From Chryseobacterium defluvii (GTDB lineage: Bacteria > Bacteroidota > Bacteroidia > Flavobacteriales > Weeksellaceae): a stretch of DNA of 64,000 nucleotides. The stretch lies in NCBI RefSeq assembly GCF_014204415.1, contig NZ_JACHLE010000002.1, forward strand, positions 124,001 to 188,000, given 5' to 3'. How positions within the stretch are numbered: position 1 is the stretch's first letter; each line of letters begins with the position of its first letter. A model generated the notes under the pieces. That model was not told the DNA's origin, made no database searches, and saw only the letters and a program-made list of their open reading frames with translations. A program made the position numbers and the translations under genes. Positions 56,030 through 64,000 of this stretch are shown here, one piece after another.

Positions 56030-57217
56030 ATGGATATTCTGAATTTAATAGGCAGAAACCAGGAATTATTCCTTACTGATATTTCGGGGAAGGAAAAAGA
56101 ACTCAGGGAGATCATCAGAGACTCCTCATTTCTTGTCATAGGAGGTGCCGGTTCCATTGGGCAGGCAGTGACCAAAGAAATTTTTAAAAGAAACCCGAAA
56201 AAACTTCATGTTGTAGATATCAGTGAGAACAATCTGGTGGAACTCGTAAGGGACATCAGAAGTTCCTTGGGGTATATAGATGGTGATTTCAGGACATTTG
56301 CCCTGGATATAGGATCGGATCTTTATGATACGTTTATAAAGATGGACGGGAAATATGATTATGTTCTTAATCTTTCCGCCCTAAAACATGTAAGAAGCGA
56401 AAAAGATCCATTCACATTAATGAGAATGATTGATGTGAATATCTTCAATACGGAAAAAACGGCACAGCAATGTATAGAAAACGGCGCAAAAAAATATTTT
56501 TGTGTTTCTACGGATAAAGCCGCCAACCCGGTGAATATGATGGGAGCGTCAAAAAGGATCATGGAAATGTTCCTGATGAGAAAAAGTAAAGAAATCAAGA
56601 TTTCTATGGCAAGATTTGCCAATGTAGCTTTTTCTGACGGTTCCCTTCTTCATGGCTTTAATCAGAGAATTCAGAAACTGCAGCCTATTGTAGCTCCCAA
56701 TGATATTAAGCGGTACTTTGTGATCCCGAAGGAATCAGGGGAACTATGCCTTATGTCTGCTATTTTCGGTGAAAACAGGGATGTTTTTTTTCCTAAGCTG
56801 AGCGAAAACCTGCATCTTATAACATTTGCCGAAATTGCTGAAAGATATCTTGAACAGTTAAACCTTGAACCTTATCTGTGTGAAACAGAGGAAGAAGCAA
56901 GAGGTAAAGTTTATGAACTGGCAAAGCAAAAAAAATGGCCGTGTCTGTTTACAAAAAGTGATACAACAGGAGAAAAAGATTTTGAAGAATTCTATACTGA
57001 CAATGAGACTCTGGATATGAGCACCTTCAAAAATTTAGGTATCATTAAAAACGAACTTTCCGTTGAGGAAGAAAAGCTGAATATGTTCACTCAAAAGATC
57101 AACGGCATGAGAGCTTCCGGAAACTGGGACAAACATGAAATTGTAGATCTGTTCAATGAAATGATCCCTAATTTCAACCATAAGGAAACCGGTAAATACC
57201 TGGACTCTAAAATGTAA
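56030..57217 (+). CDS. Nucleotide-sugar 4,6-dehydratase (polysaccharide-synthesis type, LegB/PseB-like)
   Basis: 395 residues with an extended-SDR dehydratase domain: GGAGSIG (38-44) NAD loop, VVDISENNLVELVRDIR, and the STDKAANPVNMMGASKRIMEM motif that marks this dehydratase group. The C-terminal part is longer than in minimal family members. It likely forms a 4-keto-6-deoxy HexNAc nucleotide, the first step of a legionaminic-like nonulosonic acid. Next in the operon are an aminotransferase, an acetyltransferase and NeuB. Whether the nucleotide is UDP or GDP cannot be read from sequence, but a PtmE-like enzyme downstream favours the GDP route (inference). Confidence 0.85.
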   Translation: MDILNLIGRNQELFLTDISGKEKELREIIRDSSFLVIGGAGSIGQAVTKEIFKRNPKKLHVVDISENNLVELVRDIRSSLGYIDGDFRTFALDIGSDLYDTFIKMDGKYDYVLNLSALKHVRSEKDPFTLMRMIDVNIFNTEKTAQQCIENGAKKYFCVSTDKAANPVNMMGASKRIMEMFLMRKSKEIKISMARFANVAFSDGSLLHGFNQRIQKLQPIVAPNDIKRYFVIPKESGELCLMSAIFGENRDVFFPKLSENLHLITFAEIAERYLEQLNLEPYLCETEEEARGKVYELAKQKKWPCLFTKSDTTGEKDFEEFYTDNETLDMSTFKNLGIIKNELSVEEEKLNMFTQKINGMRASGNWDKHEIVDLFNEMIPNFNHKETGKYLDSKM

Positions 57218-57221
57218 TCGG

Positions 57222-58370
57222 ATGGAAAAATACAGTTCTTTAATCAGTTTCATCAGAAAAACTTTCAATTCAGAGGATTTTATCCCTTTACATACTCCCT
57301 ACTTTGGAGGAAATGAAAAAAAATACCTGATCGAAACCATTGACTCTACCTTTGTATCTTCAGTAGGAGAGTTTGTCAACCGTTTTGAAGAAGATATTGC
57401 CCGATATACGGGTGCCCGATATGGAGTTGCCATAGTAAACGGAACCAATGCCTTACATATGGCCATGCTGGTAGCAGGAGTAGAAAGGAATGATGAAATA
57501 TTGTCACAATCTCTTACCTTCATTGCTACCGCTAATGCAATTTCCTACATAGGTGCCCATCCCGTCTTTATAGATGTAGATAGGGACACTATGGGGATGT
57601 CAGCTAAAGCCCTTCAACGTTTTCTGGAACAGAATGCAAGGAAAGAAACAGACGGTTTTACGTACAATCTTTCTACCGGAAGGAAAATATCCGCATGTAT
57701 TCCTATGCATACGTTTGGATTGCCGTGCAGGATAGATGAGATAGCAGAAATATGCAATGACTGGAATATTGTATTGATAGAAGACGCAGCCGAATCTCTG
57801 GGAAGTACCTATAAAGGAAAGCATACAGGTGGATTTGGTACAATAGGGACTTTCAGCTTCAATGGTAACAAAACAATTACCTGCGGCGGAGGCGGTGCTT
57901 TGATCACGGATGACGAAACCATTGCTAAAAGGGCAAAACACCTTACCACACAGGCTAAAATACCTCATCGCTGGAAGTTCCGGCATGATGAGATAGGTTA
58001 TAATTACAGAATGCCTAACCTGAATGCAGCTCTTGCCTGTGCACAGCTGGAACAGTTGGATCATTTCCTGGAAAACAAAAGGCAATTAGCTGATTTATAT
58101 AAAGAGTTTTTTAAGAATTCTGAGATACAGTTTGCTGAAGAAATAGAAAATGCAAAAGCTAATTACTGGCTTAATGCAATCATTGTGGAGAACGAAGAGG
58201 AAAGAGACCTTTTCCTTACAGAGACCAATGATGCAGGAGTCATGACACGCCCGATCTGGGATCTTATGAATTCTTTACCCATGTTTGAAAACTGCCAGAA
58301 TGACGGATTGGAGAACAGCATATGGTTATCTGAAAGAGTTGTAAATTTGCCCAGTAGTTTCAGACCTTAA
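57222..58370 (+). CDS. PLP-dependent sugar aminotransferase (LegC-like)
   Basis: 382 residues of the DegT/DnrJ/EryC1/StrS aminotransferase family. N-terminal FIPLHTPYFGGNEKKYLIETIDSTFVSS, PLP-binding SQSLTFIATANAI and EDAAESLGS, and the Schiff-base Lys217 in FSFNGNKTIT. It should transfer an amino group to the 4-keto sugar made by the preceding dehydratase. Start 4 bp after the previous stop. The TAATG junction with the next gene overlaps by one base. Confidence 0.9.
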   Translation: MEKYSSLISFIRKTFNSEDFIPLHTPYFGGNEKKYLIETIDSTFVSSVGEFVNRFEEDIARYTGARYGVAIVNGTNALHMAMLVAGVERNDEILSQSLTFIATANAISYIGAHPVFIDVDRDTMGMSAKALQRFLEQNARKETDGFTYNLSTGRKISACIPMHTFGLPCRIDEIAEICNDWNIVLIEDAAESLGSTYKGKHTGGFGTIGTFSFNGNKTITCGGGGALITDDETIAKRAKHLTTQAKIPHRWKFRHDEIGYNYRMPNLNAALACAQLEQLDHFLENKRQLADLYKEFFKNSEIQFAEEIENAKANYWLNAIIVENEEERDLFLTETNDAGVMTRPIWDLMNSLPMFENCQNDGLENSIWLSERVVNLPSSFRP

Positions 58371-59011
58371 TGAATAAAGAGAAAATCATATTGATAGGAG
58401 GCGGAGGCCATTGCAGATCCTGCATTGACGTAATAGAGTCTGCCGGAAAATATGAAATTTTCGGAATACTCGATCTGCCGGAAACTTTCGGGGAGAGAAC
58501 TCTGGGTTATCAGGTAATCGGTAATGATGATGATATAGAAAGATTCCATAAGGAAGGATTTTCTTTTCTGATTACTTTAGGGCAGATAAAGTCTGCGGAC
58601 AGAAGAAAAAAGATTTTTGAATTTTTAGAGGAAATCGGAGCTAAAATACCGGTAATCATTTCTGCCAAAGCGACTGTTTCCCAACATTCGGCCATAGAAA
58701 AGGGTTCCGTCATCATGCATGGAACCATCATAAATGCACAAGCTAAAATAGGAAAGAACTGCATCATCAATTCAGGAGCTATTATAGAGCACGACGCCGA
58801 AATAGGAAATCATACTCATATTTCCACACAGGCCGTTATAAATGGTGATGCAAAAGTAGGCAATGAGTGTTTTGTGGGCAGCAGCTCATGTATTTCAAGC
58901 CAGGTAAAAATAAGCGATAAGAGCATTATAGGAGCAGGAAGCCTTGTCCTGAACAATATTTCGGAGGAAGGAACGTATGTGGGATCTCCGGTAAAAAAAC
59001 TTAATAAATGA
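58370..59011 (+). CDS. NeuD/PglD-type sugar O/N-acetyltransferase
   Basis: 213 residues. N-terminal GGGGHCRSCIDVIES (the small nucleotide-binding domain of the NeuD/PglD family) and a C-terminal left-handed beta-helix of hexapeptide repeats (ISAKATVSQHSAIEKGSVIM, GKNCIINSGAIIEHDAEIGN). His near IEHDAEIG is probably catalytic. It likely N-acetylates the amino sugar made by the aminotransferase. It overlaps its neighbours by 1 and 4 bp. Confidence 0.88.
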   Translation: MNKEKIILIGGGGHCRSCIDVIESAGKYEIFGILDLPETFGERTLGYQVIGNDDDIERFHKEGFSFLITLGQIKSADRRKKIFEFLEEIGAKIPVIISAKATVSQHSAIEKGSVIMHGTIINAQAKIGKNCIINSGAIIEHDAEIGNHTHISTQAVINGDAKVGNECFVGSSSCISSQVKISDKSIIGAGSLVLNNISEEGTYVGSPVKKLNK

Positions 59012-59838
59012 AAAATGCTATTGTAACATACATATACCCTAAAGCAGTTCAGTTTATTGAAGTTTTTATTGAAAATATTAATAAGATACCTACTCAGGAT
59101 ATACAGTTAATTATTTTCAATGACGGATTAATATATGATGAGAAGCTATTTTCAAAGCTTTGCATTCCCTATTGTATTATTCCGACAGGAGGGACAATAA
59201 ATGAGGTAAGACATCACTCTTTTGAATATTTGTATGAAAATTTCACGGAGATAGAGAATATGATCTTTCAGGATATTGATGATGTATTCAGCGAGAACAG
59301 ATTTGACATTTTAATTGAAAAGCTAAGATACAATAAGATCGTCTGCAATGACCTTTCTTCATTAGAAAACGGACGCTTAAAAGACCTTTCATTATGGGCA
59401 GGCAGACTGGGTAATGATTTTGAATTTGACCATCATTTTATCAAAAATAAAAATATCTTGGGACTCGGAAATACCGGTATGAAAAGAGAAGTACTAAATA
59501 TTAAAACTTTTCTCAGCAATCAGCCTGCAGCTTATGACTGGTTTTATTTTTATCAGATCCTTAAGCTGGGAAACATAAAAGCGTCTTTTACCTCTGAATG
59601 CCAAACTCATTATATGCAGCATACAGATAATATTGCAGGGGTAAATAAAGAAATGACAGCTGACCAGCTTCAGCATATTATAACTGTCAAGAAAAAACAA
59701 TATGAAAGTTTAATCGATTTAAACTTTAATGAACTGGAAGAAGAATTAGACAAATTAAACAATATAAAAGATATTAATCCATCTAAAATACCCGCTCAAA
59801 AAAACTTTTTTTGGTGGGAAGAAACCGAAACGCTATGA
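59008..59838 (+). CDS. Possible glycosyltransferase, function uncertain
   Basis: 276 residues. The N-terminal VTYIYPKAVQFIEVFIENIN and a QDIDDVF motif (Asp cluster) suggest a GT-A-like fold, but I do not recognise the family. The middle has DLSLWAGRLGNDFEFDHHF and YDWFYFYQILKLG. It sits between the acetyltransferase and NeuB genes with 4-bp overlaps on both sides, so it belongs to the same operon. It may attach the nonulosonic acid or another sugar (inference). Confidence 0.65.
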   Translation: MKNAIVTYIYPKAVQFIEVFIENINKIPTQDIQLIIFNDGLIYDEKLFSKLCIPYCIIPTGGTINEVRHHSFEYLYENFTEIENMIFQDIDDVFSENRFDILIEKLRYNKIVCNDLSSLENGRLKDLSLWAGRLGNDFEFDHHFIKNKNILGLGNTGMKREVLNIKTFLSNQPAAYDWFYFYQILKLGNIKASFTSECQTHYMQHTDNIAGVNKEMTADQLQHIITVKKKQYESLIDLNFNELEEELDKLNNIKDINPSKIPAQKNFFWWEETETL

Positions 59839-60893
59839 AGAAAATAACAATAAATCAAAAGGAAATTTATAATTATTCTGCACCTTATATCATTGCAGAA
59901 ATCGGGGCCAATCATAACGGTGATATGGAGCTTGCAAAAATAATGATAAAGTCTGCCAAAGATTGCGGTGCCGATTGCGTAAAATTCCAGTCCTGGACTC
60001 CCACATCTTTAATTGCCAAAGAGGAATATGACCGAAACCAAAAATATGACGATTCCCCTAAAAAACATTTCGGTTCTTTAAAGGAAATGGTAGAAAAATA
60101 CTACCTGAGAGAAGAACAGCACTTTGAGCTTAAAGAATACTGTGATTCTTTGGGAATTGATTTTTGCTCTACCCCGTTCTCTTATGCGGAAGTTGACCTT
60201 CTGGATAAGTGTGATGTTCCGTTCTACAAAATAGCATCAATGGATCTGAATAATTATCAGTTGTTAAATTATGTCGCTGAAAGGAACAAGCCCATTATCC
60301 TGTCTACCGGAATGGCCACTCTGGCAGAGATCGATAATACTGTGAATTTATTGTACAAAAAAGGGGTTGAAAATATTGCACTTTTACATTGTATCTCTAT
60401 TTATCCTCCTAAAAACAAAGACATTAACCTACATAATATTCCAATGCTACAACAAGCTTTTGGCGAGATTCCTATTGGGTTTTCAGACCACTCTTTTGGG
60501 TTTTCGATCCCTTTGGCCAGTGTTGCATTAGGTTCATGTATTATTGAAAAACATTTTACAACAGACAAAGATCTTCCGGGATGGGATCATGAGATTTCCG
60601 CAGACCCTTTTGAAATGAAGATCATTTGTGAGGAAAGTAAAAAGATCTCAGAATCATTAGGATCATTTAAACGTATCGTTTCTGAAGATGAACAGGCTAA
60701 AAAAGATAAGTTCAGAAGAAGCCTTGTTACTACAAAAAGCCTGAAAGCAGGGCATGTCTTATCAGCGAACGACCTGACGTCCAAAAGGCCAGGAACCGGT
60801 ATTTCTCCGGACCTGATAGAACAGATCGTAGGAAGAAGTTTAGTAAAAGATGTGGAAGAAGACATTGTTATTAAATGGGAAAATCTCCAGTAA
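59835..60893 (+). CDS. neuB: NeuB-family nonulosonic acid synthase
   Basis: 352 residues from the ATG at 59835, which overlaps the previous stop by 4 bp. TIM-barrel NeuB domain with IAEIGANHNGD (~20-30), CVKFQSW, FYKIASMDLNN, GFSDHSFG and IIEKHFT, then a C-terminal antifreeze-like SAF domain (TTKSLKAGHVLSANDLTSKRPGTGI). It condenses phosphoenolpyruvate with a six-carbon amino sugar to a nine-carbon acid such as sialic or legionaminic acid. Which one is not determined. Confidence 0.93.
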   Translation: MKKITINQKEIYNYSAPYIIAEIGANHNGDMELAKIMIKSAKDCGADCVKFQSWTPTSLIAKEEYDRNQKYDDSPKKHFGSLKEMVEKYYLREEQHFELKEYCDSLGIDFCSTPFSYAEVDLLDKCDVPFYKIASMDLNNYQLLNYVAERNKPIILSTGMATLAEIDNTVNLLYKKGVENIALLHCISIYPPKNKDINLHNIPMLQQAFGEIPIGFSDHSFGFSIPLASVALGSCIIEKHFTTDKDLPGWDHEISADPFEMKIICEESKKISESLGSFKRIVSEDEQAKKDKFRRSLVTTKSLKAGHVLSANDLTSKRPGTGISPDLIEQIVGRSLVKDVEEDIVIKWENLQ

Positions 60894-61936
60894 TGAAAGA
60901 AAAGCACCTCATTAAAAAAGATGAAAAGGTAAGAAATGCACTTATAAAACTCAATGATTTAAGTGCAGACGCTATCCTCTTTTTGGTGGATGACCATGAC
61001 AGGCTGGTGGGTTCCCTCACAGACGGGGATTTACGGAGAGGGTTTATAAAAGGACTGGGTTTTGAAGACTCTATACTCAATTTTATCCAGGAGAATCCCA
61101 GGTTTATTTATGAAGACGAATATGATCATAATAAGCTGGAAGACTTCAAAAAAAAGAACTTTAAAGTCATTCCTATCCTGAATAAAGAAAGAGAGATCAT
61201 AGATATTCTGAACTTCAGGACAAGGACAGCCCTTATTCCTGCCGATGCGGTTCTGATGGCCGGAGGTGAAGGAAAAAGGCTTCGCCCTTTAACGGAAAAC
61301 ACACCCAAACCATTGCTTAAAATAGGTGATAAACCGATTATAGAATATAATATTGACCGACTTATCAGTGTAGGCATCAAAAATATCAACCTAAGCATCA
61401 ATTATTTAGGAGACCAACTGGTAGACTATTTTAAAAATGGTGAAGAGAAAGGAATCGGCATACATTACATCCGCGAAACCTTTCCTTTAGGGACGATCGG
61501 ATCTGTTTTACTGGCTGAAAGCTTTGAACACGATGATATTATCGTGATGAACAGCGACCTTCTCACCAATATAGATTTTGCAGATTTCTTTAAAACCTAT
61601 AAGGAATCCGGGGCAGATATGGCAGTTGCCGCAACCAGCTATCATGTGGATGTTCCCTATGCTGTTTTAGAAACAGATGATGTTCAAAAAGTAAAATCTC
61701 TAAAGGAAAAGCCGAGATATACTTACTTTTCCAACGCAGGAATATATATCATCAATAAAAAATTACTGAACCTTATTCCTCAGAATAAACCTTTTGACAC
61801 GACCGACCTGATGGAAAAGGTGATCGAGCTAGACAATAAGATCATTACCTACCCTATCAACGGATACTGGCTGGATATCGGCAAGCATGAGGATTTTAAA
61901 AAGGCACAGAACGACATAAAACATTTGAAGTTATGA
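60893..61936 (+). CDS. CBS-domain nucleotidyltransferase (PtmE-like)
   Basis: 347 residues from the ATG at 60893, whose first base overlaps the neuB TAA. 60875 is an alternative start. N-terminal CBS pair (~5-115: DAILFLVDDHDRLVGSLTDGDLRRG, FKVIPILNKEREIIDIL), then a sugar nucleotidyltransferase domain with MAGGEGKRLRPLTENTPKPL and MNSDLLTNIDFADF. PtmE in Campylobacter has this architecture and makes GDP-GlcNAc for legionaminic acid (established for that pathway). This points to a GDP-linked route here. Confidence 0.85.
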   Translation: MKEKHLIKKDEKVRNALIKLNDLSADAILFLVDDHDRLVGSLTDGDLRRGFIKGLGFEDSILNFIQENPRFIYEDEYDHNKLEDFKKKNFKVIPILNKEREIIDILNFRTRTALIPADAVLMAGGEGKRLRPLTENTPKPLLKIGDKPIIEYNIDRLISVGIKNINLSINYLGDQLVDYFKNGEEKGIGIHYIRETFPLGTIGSVLLAESFEHDDIIVMNSDLLTNIDFADFFKTYKESGADMAVAATSYHVDVPYAVLETDDVQKVKSLKEKPRYTYFSNAGIYIINKKLLNLIPQNKPFDTTDLMEKVIELDNKIITYPINGYWLDIGKHEDFKKAQNDIKHLKL

Positions 61937-62370
61937 TCCTTGACTCATTGAATAATCTAAAAAATTATATTGGAGAAGATCTTTCACCGAAAGTAAACGA
62001 ATTCCTGGAAACACCTGTAAATAAGCTGGTTTTCGGCAATTGGGCAGAACTGGATGAAAATGCAAAACTAATTGTACTCAACACCTCCGGTTTTAAAGAG
62101 AACACGTTTGAAATTCACAAAAATTATATTGACTTTCATATTCCCATTGAAGGTTTTGACACCATCTATTTCGGATCCAATGAAAGCAAAAAAGCGGTGA
62201 ATGAGTATGATGAAAAACTGGATTACCAACTTTTCTCAAGCACAGCATTATCGCAAATCACTATGGGAACAGGCTGCTTCATAAAAATAGACCCTTTGGA
62301 ACTGCATACCAATCAATTAAATTCTGAGAATGCAGTTAAATTAGTATTAAAAATTAAACATAATGGCTAA
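61933..62370 (+). CDS. YhcH/NanQ-like protein
   Basis: 145 residues, matching YhcH/YjgK/YiaL proteins (~150 residues). Core sequences EIHKNYIDFHIPIEGFDTIYFG and TGCFIKIDPLELHTNQLNSENAVKLVLKIKHNG fit the metal-binding beta-sandwich with His residues. Members include the sialic acid anomerase NanQ (from the literature on E. coli). In a synthesis operon it may help ring-opening of a nonulosonic acid (inference). ATGA overlap of 4 bp with the preceding gene, and an 8-bp overlap with the next. Confidence 0.82.
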   Translation: MILDSLNNLKNYIGEDLSPKVNEFLETPVNKLVFGNWAELDENAKLIVLNTSGFKENTFEIHKNYIDFHIPIEGFDTIYFGSNESKKAVNEYDEKLDYQLFSSTALSQITMGTGCFIKIDPLELHTNQLNSENAVKLVLKIKHNG

Positions 62371-63169
62371 AGTTGTTGCCTGCATTATTGCCAGGACCGT
62401 TTCAACGAGGCTTCCTTTAAAAGTTTTAAGAGATTTATTACCCAATAAATCAATGATAGAATTTTTAATTGAAAGGATAAAATCCGTAAAAGCAGTTGAT
62501 GAAATCTATCTATGTACTTCAAAAGAGAATGTAGACGATATATTTGAAGATATTGCTGCAAGGAACGGCGTAAAAATATACAGAGGATCGGCAGACGAGG
62601 TTACGGAAAGATTGATCAGCACAGGTGAGCTTGAAAATGCGGATTACATCATCAGAATTACCGGCGATAATCCGTTTACGTCTGTAGAATATCTTCCTAA
62701 ACAGATAGAGTTCGTTATACACAATGATCTGGACTATGTAAGAGTTGTTGATGTCCCTATCGGTGCAACCCCTGAAATCATTAAGCTGGACGCCCTGAAA
62801 AAATGTCATGCAGAAATGGATCCGAAGGTAAGTGAATACCTTATGCTGTATTTATTTGAACCCGCCAATTTTAAATGCGGCATCATCAAACCTTTTTCTC
62901 AGGATTTTTCCCACTTTACCGTTACTGTGGATACGAAAGAAGACCTCTTAAGAAGCAGAAAAATAATAAATTTACTGAATGAAAAGCCGGAAAGTATTCT
63001 TCTTTCTGATATCATATCGGTGTACATCAATGAAAAAATAGAAAATTCTACAATTTCCGGTGGCGGGATGATCAAGCTCCCTTATGATAAAATGATCCCA
63101 TTTGAAGAATTTAGCTTTGATATGGAACGAAGAAAGTCAAATTCCAAATTACTGAAACTCTATGAATAA
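62363..63169 (+). CDS. SpsF-like cytidylyltransferase
   Basis: 268 residues with N-terminal VACIIARTVSTRLPLKVLRDL, a nucleotide-binding loop typical of SpsF and CMP-sugar synthetases, followed by YRGSADEVTERLIS and RITGDNPFTS (acidic metal site). It likely activates a nonulosonic acid with CMP (LegF/NeuA role) or a related sugar. The usual G residue after AR is a T here (ARTVSTR rather than ARMGSTR), so activity is not proven. It overlaps the next gene by 8 bp. Confidence 0.8.
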   Translation: MAKVVACIIARTVSTRLPLKVLRDLLPNKSMIEFLIERIKSVKAVDEIYLCTSKENVDDIFEDIAARNGVKIYRGSADEVTERLISTGELENADYIIRITGDNPFTSVEYLPKQIEFVIHNDLDYVRVVDVPIGATPEIIKLDALKKCHAEMDPKVSEYLMLYLFEPANFKCGIIKPFSQDFSHFTVTVDTKEDLLRSRKIINLLNEKPESILLSDIISVYINEKIENSTISGGGMIKLPYDKMIPFEEFSFDMERRKSNSKLLKLYE

Positions 63170-64000
63170 TCCTACCTATCTGTATACAGAAACCGCTTTT
63201 CACCACGAAGGCAGCTATGATTACCTAAAACAACTGATTGATGAAACAAAAAGAATCGGTGCCAATGGAATAAAATTTCAGGTGCTTACCAATACCAATG
63301 ATTTTATCACCAGTAAGCATAAGGATTATAAACTGCTTTCAGATTTTTGTTTAAGTTATGACGAATGGAAAGATATTTTTACCTATACTCAGGAAAGCGG
63401 GCTTGATATCATTCTGATGCCTTTGAATATTGAAGCAATGGAACTGAGCCATTTTGCCAGATACATTGATATTCATTCCGTTTCATTTAATGACAGTGAT
63501 CTTTTAGATAAAATCAACACTAAGGATTGCGAGATCATTATAGGTGTTGGCGGCAGAACGGAAGAAGAGATCGATCATTTAATCAGGTTTTTTGGAGAAA
63601 AAGTAAAAATACTGATGGCAGGGTTTCAATCCTTTCCGTCCGATTTGAAAGATGTAAATCTTGGTAAAATTTCATATTATAAGCAGAAATATCCTACCCT
63701 GGATATTGGGTATGCAGACCATTCATCCTATAAGGACCCTTTTGCCGTATTAAGTAACGATTATGCCAGACTACTCGGAGCGACAGTTTTTGAAAAGCAT
63801 ATCACCATACACGAAGGCGAAGAGAAAACCGATTATGCCTCTGCTGTTTCCGGTGATAAAATAAAACAGATCATTGACAATCTGAATTTCATCAATAATT
63901 ATGTTCTCAATGGAAAGTATGACCAAATGAGCCAACCGGAAAAAAATTACCGGAACAGGCAATTAATAGGAGTAGCTGCAACAGATTTGCCAGCAGGAAC
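63162..64000 (+). CDS. Second NeuB/SpsE-like synthase, truncated by the window end
   Basis: 279 codons are visible from the ATG at 63162, open at the right edge. The protein is a divergent NeuB-family member: GANGIKFQVL, DIGYADHSSYKDPF and GATVFEKHITIHEGEEKTDYASA correspond to conserved NeuB blocks, and ATDLPAG begins the SAF domain. The canonical N-terminal ANHNG is replaced by FHHEG. In Bacillus, a NeuB-type SpsE is next to SpsF, the same pairing as here (from memory). It follows the SpsF-like gene with an 8-bp overlap. Function: probably a nonulosonate synthase with different substrate (inference). Confidence 0.85.
   Translation, partial: MNNPTYLYTETAFHHEGSYDYLKQLIDETKRIGANGIKFQVLTNTNDFITSKHKDYKLLSDFCLSYDEWKDIFTYTQESGLDIILMPLNIEAMELSHFARYIDIHSVSFNDSDLLDKINTKDCEIIIGVGGRTEEEIDHLIRFFGEKVKILMAGFQSFPSDLKDVNLGKISYYKQKYPTLDIGYADHSSYKDPFAVLSNDYARLLGATVFEKHITIHEGEEKTDYASAVSGDKIKQIIDNLNFINNYVLNGKYDQMSQPEKNYRNRQLIGVAATDLPAG

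Overview
The window looks like a chromosomal segment of a flavobacterium of the Weeksellaceae, most likely Chryseobacterium or a close relative. Evidence: AT-rich DNA, TAnnTTTG-type -7 promoter elements, a SusC/SusD pair, a secreted subtilase with a Por-type (type IX secretion) C-terminal domain, VGIGTxxP-type surface proteins, bacillithiol synthesis (BshC), a GYDIA-type GHMP kinase and a CzcA fused to an outer-membrane factor. The genus call rests on gene content remembered from these bacteria, not on a search.

Layout. Bases 1-10557 (minus) hold a small VGIGTxxP secreted protein followed by a giant surface protein, open beyond the left edge (3316 codons visible). It is built of twelve ~273-residue modules that pair a beta-sandwich, F5/8C-like segment with Ca-binding thrombospondin-type-3 repeats. 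Part of it is a nearly perfect 1647-bp tandem duplication. A membrane-embedded AraC-type regulator (10870, plus) is divergent from it. Bases 11919-14059 (minus) hold a secreted Mn-type superoxide dismutase, a SCO copper chaperone, a YHS lipoprotein and a small membrane protein. Bases 14189-22737 (minus) form a heavy-metal efflux locus: Cys-rich secreted protein, czcA fused to an outer-membrane factor, czcB, a Fur-family regulator and a Zn/Cd P-type ATPase. Two identical-arm palindromes in it look like the regulator's operators. Bases 23103-24684 hold two small HTH proteins and a membrane fatty-acid/sterol hydroxylase.

Bases 24810-26808 (minus) hold a second VGINTxxP surface protein and a hypothetical protein, again divergent from a paralogous membrane AraC regulator (26964, plus), followed by aroQ. 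Bases 28504-37613 (minus) carry housekeeping genes: pckA, fabD with the GHMP kinase, a LysM/periplasmic-binding protein, bshC and a putative porin. Bases 37759-42775 (minus) are a SusC/SusD/lipoprotein uptake locus, divergent from a type-IX-secreted subtilase and a small exported protein. Bases 45612-50342 (minus) are rimP-nusA-infB, with a consensus promoter and a terminator-like hairpin in the leader.

From 50558 to the right edge a tightly packed plus-strand operon makes surface polysaccharide: ugd, a lipid-carrier glycosyltransferase, a membrane protein, rmlB, rmlA, then a nonulosonic-acid (legionaminic-like) pathway with 4,6-dehydratase, aminotransferase, N-acetyltransferase, NeuB-type synthase, PtmE-like CBS nucleotidyltransferase, a YhcH/NanQ-like protein and a cytidylyltransferase, plus a second divergent NeuB/SpsE-like gene cut by the window end. 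Most neighbours overlap by 1-14 bases or are a few bases apart, so they are probably one transcript.

The strongest second-look items are the duplicated repeat modules of the giant protein, the two AraC-membrane-regulator/surface-protein pairs, the putative Fur-family operators in an efflux operon, the rimP leader hairpin, and the doubled nonulosonate synthases.
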